Shown here: positions 6,036-8,206 of the stretch, one piece after another
Layout: each line of letters opens with the position of its first letter
Position numbering within the stretch: position 1 is the first letter of the stretch
Assembly (NCBI GenBank): GCA_027000765.1
Contig: JALTNJ010000019.1
Span: forward strand, 1 to 8,206
Origin: Nitrososphaeria archaeon
GTDB taxonomy: Archaea > Thermoproteota > Nitrososphaeria > Geothermarchaeales > JDFR-13
DNA: 8,206 nucleotides
Direction of reading: 5' to 3'
Notes under the pieces: model-generated
Told to the model about the DNA's origin: nothing
The model's input: the letters and a program-made list of their open reading frames with translations, nothing else
Database searches by the model: none
Translations under genes and position numbers: made by a program

Positions 6036-6548
6036 ATGAGACATGAGAGGCTTGTATCGCTATCTATTAACATAGTAATTATCTTGACGCCTATCATTCT
6101 CGCACTAATAGCTTCAGGAACTTCCGTATTCACATTATATGGGGGAGAGAGGCAAGATTCGTCAGGATACGCTACGTTGATCGGTAATAGTATGCCTGTG
6201 TTTAAAATACATTCAATTGCACTAGACAGGACGGATGATACACATATCCTGATCCACCTAAATATGAGCGTGGATATAAAGGATAGAACCAATTTTACGA
6301 TAATTTATTTCGAAGGAGCTATTTACGAATGGGGGGATAACTCGAAGGTAGGTGAATTGATACTCCTAGACCAGCCTATTATATTCGGTAGGGGAGGGTA
6401 TAATAGGATAGTTTATTTAATGTTGGTAGGTGAGAAGGATAAGCTGGACAGGCTTCAGATGGGAGAAGACACGTACATTGTCTATGGAGAAGTAGAATTC
6501 AATATCGATCACGAAGGATTGACCATAAAGTTCAGAATACCGATCTAA
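6036..6548 (+). CDS. Unrecognised extracytoplasmic protein with N-terminal membrane anchor
   Basis: Not recognised. A protein of 170 residues from ATG 6036: a short basic head (MRHER), one hydrophobic helix (about 7-27), then a predominantly beta-strand domain with a GGERQDSSGYATLIG turn region. The helix could be an uncleaved anchor or a signal peptide. The outside domain has two N-glycosylation sequons (NMS near 76, NFT near 86), in keeping with an exported archaeal protein. No class III signal (pilin) cleavage motif is evident. An in-frame TTG at 6024 would add four residues and lies almost at the predicted transcript start. Neither start has a good ribosome site, so a leaderless or near-leaderless message is likely. 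The next gene begins 16 nt downstream in the same direction and is also membrane-bound, so the two probably form one complex or surface unit. Confidence 0.65.
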   Translation: MRHERLVSLSINIVIILTPIILALIASGTSVFTLYGGERQDSSGYATLIGNSMPVFKIHSIALDRTDDTHILIHLNMSVDIKDRTNFTIIYFEGAIYEWGDNSKVGELILLDQPIIFGRGGYNRIVYLMLVGEKDKLDRLQMGEDTYIVYGEVEFNIDHEGLTIKFRIPI

Positions 6549-6564
6549 ATCATGGTGATTTGAA

Positions 6565-7140
6565 ATGGATACATCTGAAATAAATATATTGATGATAATA
6601 ACTGGAGCGATGCTGATATTCACGATAATACTTAATCTACCTTGGATAGAGGTATATACAGTTTCCTCTGTAAACCCATTGTTTAGACTAGAGCTCACCC
6701 CATACAACTTTAATCTTGTAACAGCTGGAGAGACAATATCTACTCCCGAACTAGAGCTGCTTAATGATATATACATGTTCTATCTCCTCATCCTTGGTGG
6801 TTTGGCTGTGGCGAGCGGGGCTTCTTACAACACAGATCTGGGTTATCTTGTGTATAGAACAATCAAGAATAAAATCATATATATAGTGTCCATCTTTACC
6901 GGATTACTATTAATTGCATTCTTATATACACTATCCATAGGCCTAGTAACCTTGTCTAACATCGAATTCATGGGGTTGATAGTTGATGTGAAGATTGCAG
7001 GGAGCTTTATAGGAGTACAGCAAGGAGAGATCCTAGTTCCCCTAAAATTGAAAATTGGTCCAGGATTAGTGACGTCAATAGTCGCATCTATATTATCTGC
7101 ATTAAGTTCAAGAATAAAACGTAGATATGATGTAGATTGA
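6565..7140 (+). CDS. Unrecognised four-helix membrane protein
   Basis: Not recognised. A protein of 191 residues with four predicted membrane helices at about 8-26, 69-87, 104-128 and 164-182. Between helices 1 and 2 is a loop of about 40 residues rich in Thr, Pro and Asn. Between helices 3 and 4 is a beta-rich loop of about 35 residues. The tail SSRIKRRYDVD is basic, so both termini are probably cytoplasmic and both long loops outside. The start is well set: GGTGA (6554-6558) lies six bases before the ATG. It is the second gene of a pair with the anchored protein upstream (16-nt gap) and converges on prpB with 23 nt between the stops. The paired organisation suggests a cell-envelope role; no function is claimed. 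Confidence 0.7.
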   Translation: MDTSEINILMIITGAMLIFTIILNLPWIEVYTVSSVNPLFRLELTPYNFNLVTAGETISTPELELLNDIYMFYLLILGGLAVASGASYNTDLGYLVYRTIKNKIIYIVSIFTGLLLIAFLYTLSIGLVTLSNIEFMGLIVDVKIAGSFIGVQQGEILVPLKLKIGPGLVTSIVASILSALSSRIKRRYDVD

Positions 7141-7141
7141 T

Positions 7142-7146
7142 AAAAA
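7142..7146 (-). terminator. Short T-run after prpB
   Basis: On the minus strand, TTTTA about ten bases past the prpB stop is followed by CTTTTTATC (T5 at 7146-7142), a plausible archaeal terminator. It abuts the stop codon of the convergent membrane-protein gene, which has no T-run of its own in the 23-nt gap. Confidence 0.35.
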
Positions 7147-7163
7147 GAAGTGGCTAAAACACA

Positions 7164-8039
7164 TTAATATAGCTCTTTATCATGAGCCTCGTAACTCCAG
7201 TAGTCGATTATCTCATATACCTCTGCCCTAGTACTTAGTTTATCCAGGAAGTCTTTCTGGCTGCCTTTTTCCATAAGGCCCTTGTATATCTCTATAAGGG
7301 TCTTTACAGTGGCTCTAAATGATGTAGCTGGGAAGATCACTATCTTATACCCCCATTCCCTAAATTGGTCTACTGTGTAATATGGGGTCTTGCCAAACTC
7401 CGTCATATTAGCCAGCAATGGCACATCTAGTTCCTTAGAGAATCTCCTAAACTCTTCTTCGCTTGTCAACGCCTCAGGGAAGATTATATCGGCCCCTGCC
7501 TCGACATATGCCTTAGCCCGCTCAACCGCACTGTCAAACCCCTCTACGCCTCTTGCATCAGTCCTAGCAATGATGAGCATCTCCCGCCTTGCATTCACCG
7601 CATATCTAATTTTACGAATCATATCCTCAGTTGATATGAGCTGTTTACCAGTTAAATGCCCACATTTTTTAGGTAGAACCTGGTCCTCTATATGAATCGC
7701 AGCGGCACCCATCTTCTCAAGTATCCTAACGGTCCTAGCTACGTTAAGGGCTTCTCCAAAACCTGTGTCAGCATCGACTACTAGGGGGATACCTATTTTA
7801 CTGGTTATTTCCCTTACAAAATATGCTAGTTCATCTAACGTCAATAGCCCCAAGTCCGGTAGACCAAGGGAGCCTGTTAATGCGGCTCCTGAGAGATAGA
7901 CGCATTTAAAACCGACTTGCTCAGCGATGATGGCCGAAATTGGATTAAATACTCCAGGTGCTACAATAATGTCCTCAGACTCTATTAAGCTCCTAAGGTG
8001 TTTGCCGGGATTAGATAAGCCACGTAAGATAGGGATCAT
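7164..8039 (-). CDS. prpB: 2-Methylisocitrate lyase
   Basis: Cleaves 2-methylisocitrate to pyruvate and succinate, the last step of the 2-methylcitrate cycle for propionyl-CoA. At 291 residues it is close to the usual length of about 295. It belongs to the isocitrate lyase/PEP mutase superfamily (TIM barrel). The lyase signature KKCGH (124-128) holds the catalytic Cys126. The Mg-binding segment is DADTGFG (89-95). Other conserved blocks are APGVFNPISA (27-36), YLSGAAL (48-54), GLPDLGLLT (59-67), HIEDQVLPKKCGHL (116-129), ARTDA (158-162) and NMTEFGKTP (211-219). The combination DADTGFGEALNVARTVR with EDQVLPKKCGH is specific for PrpB rather than PEP mutase or oxaloacetate decarboxylase. The ATG overlaps the stop of the prpD gene by four bases (ATGA), indicating translational coupling in one operon. 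A GGGGTTGG stretch upstream may serve as ribosome site. Confidence 0.93.
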   Translation of the reverse strand: MIPILRGLSNPGKHLRSLIESEDIIVAPGVFNPISAIIAEQVGFKCVYLSGAALTGSLGLPDLGLLTLDELAYFVREITSKIGIPLVVDADTGFGEALNVARTVRILEKMGAAAIHIEDQVLPKKCGHLTGKQLISTEDMIRKIRYAVNARREMLIIARTDARGVEGFDSAVERAKAYVEAGADIIFPEALTSEEEFRRFSKELDVPLLANMTEFGKTPYYTVDQFREWGYKIVIFPATSFRATVKTLIEIYKGLMEKGSQKDFLDKLSTRAEVYEIIDYWSYEAHDKELY

Positions 8040-8206
8040 CGTACCAACCCCGCGTTAATAGCCTCATTAATTTCTTTGATGTCGCTGAGAGACTCTAGTC
8101 TCCAAACCATATCCCATATATCCTTGTAGTTACTCAACCTATCTTTCGTAAGCCTCTCAAACTTCTCATATAGTTCTTCACTTGACATCGGGTTCTTGAA
8201 ATGTCC
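8036..8206 (-). CDS. prpD: 2-Methylcitrate dehydratase, C-terminal end (MmgE/PrpD family; 5' end outside window)
   Basis: The minus strand is open from the right edge for 56 codons and stops with TGA inside the prpB start (ATGA overlap). The opening residues GHFKNPMSSEELYEKFERL match the C-terminal block typical of MmgE/PrpD proteins (G-x-x-x-NP-[ML]-[ST]-x-E-E-L-x-x-KF), followed by a helical tail with IWDMVWRLESLSDIKE. PrpD dehydrates 2-methylcitrate to methylaconitate, which is rehydrated to the PrpB substrate. The overlap with prpB makes the assignment mutually supporting. Only the tail is visible, so a different MmgE/PrpD-family dehydratase cannot be fully excluded. Confidence 0.85.
   Translation of the reverse strand, partial: GHFKNPMSSEELYEKFERLTKDRLSNYKDIWDMVWRLESLSDIKEINEAINAGLVR

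Noticed and set aside
6417..6776. 119-codon minus-strand frame across the junction of the two membrane-protein genes
   Set aside because: Low-complexity Ser-rich start and no ribosome site. It conflicts with the GGTGA-supported start at 6565 and the hydrophobic pattern on the plus strand.
1..8206. CRISPR arrays, insertion sequences, tRNA genes or an integrated element
   Set aside because: No regularly spaced repeats, transposase, terminal repeats or tRNA-like cloverleaf were seen. The gene content is ordinary metabolic and membrane genes.

Overview
The window looks like chromosomal DNA of a thermophilic crenarchaeon (Thermoproteota). The signs are archaeal: crenarchaeal-type TATA boxes 24-28 nt upstream of likely transcript starts, GGTG/GGTGA ribosome-binding sites, many TTG/GTG/ATG choices, an Lrp/AsnC regulator, a DUF401 membrane protein, and a box C/D sRNA gene whose two guides match the crenarchaeal 16S rRNA sequence as I recall it. 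Genus cannot be named from this alone.

Layout, left to right. (1) 3-860 (+): the C-terminal 285 residues of a nucleoside/simple-sugar (BMP-type) ABC transporter permease, cut by the window edge. (2) 973-2175 (+): a DUF401 family transporter-like membrane protein with its own TATA box. (3) 4098 down to 2189 (-): a two-gene operon of CoA-acylating (methyl)malonate-semialdehyde dehydrogenase (mmsA type) and a 141-residue all-helical protein of unknown function. (4) 4779-4303 (-): an Lrp/AsnC regulator with a perfect 17-nt inverted repeat between its TATA box and start, probably its own operator. (5) 5592-4939 (-): an unrecognised 217-residue protein, followed by a GC-rich hairpin and a T-run. 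(6) 5769-5702 (-): an unannotated box C/D small RNA. (7) 5770-6035: AT-rich non-coding DNA with no further gene seen. (8) 6036-7140 (+): two co-transcribed, unrecognised membrane or surface proteins. (9) 8206-7164 (-): the end of prpD (2-methylcitrate dehydratase) overlapping prpB (2-methylisocitrate lyase) by four bases.

Metabolic reading (inference): MmsA makes propionyl-CoA or acetyl-CoA from methylmalonate or malonate semialdehyde, the end products of valine and of reductive thymine/uracil breakdown. PrpD and PrpB are steps of the 2-methylcitrate cycle, which burns propionyl-CoA to pyruvate and succinate. A nucleoside-type importer lies close by. The region could therefore serve uptake of nucleosides or branched substrates and their conversion through propionyl-CoA, with the Lrp protein as local regulator.

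The most notable item is the sRNA. It has a C box, D' box, C' box, an 8-bp terminal stem and a promoter at the right distance. Each of its two guides has a 10-nt match to 16S rRNA, at sites about 50 nt apart, and both matches begin at the same position relative to the D/D' box. Its D box is degenerate (GAGA instead of CTGA).
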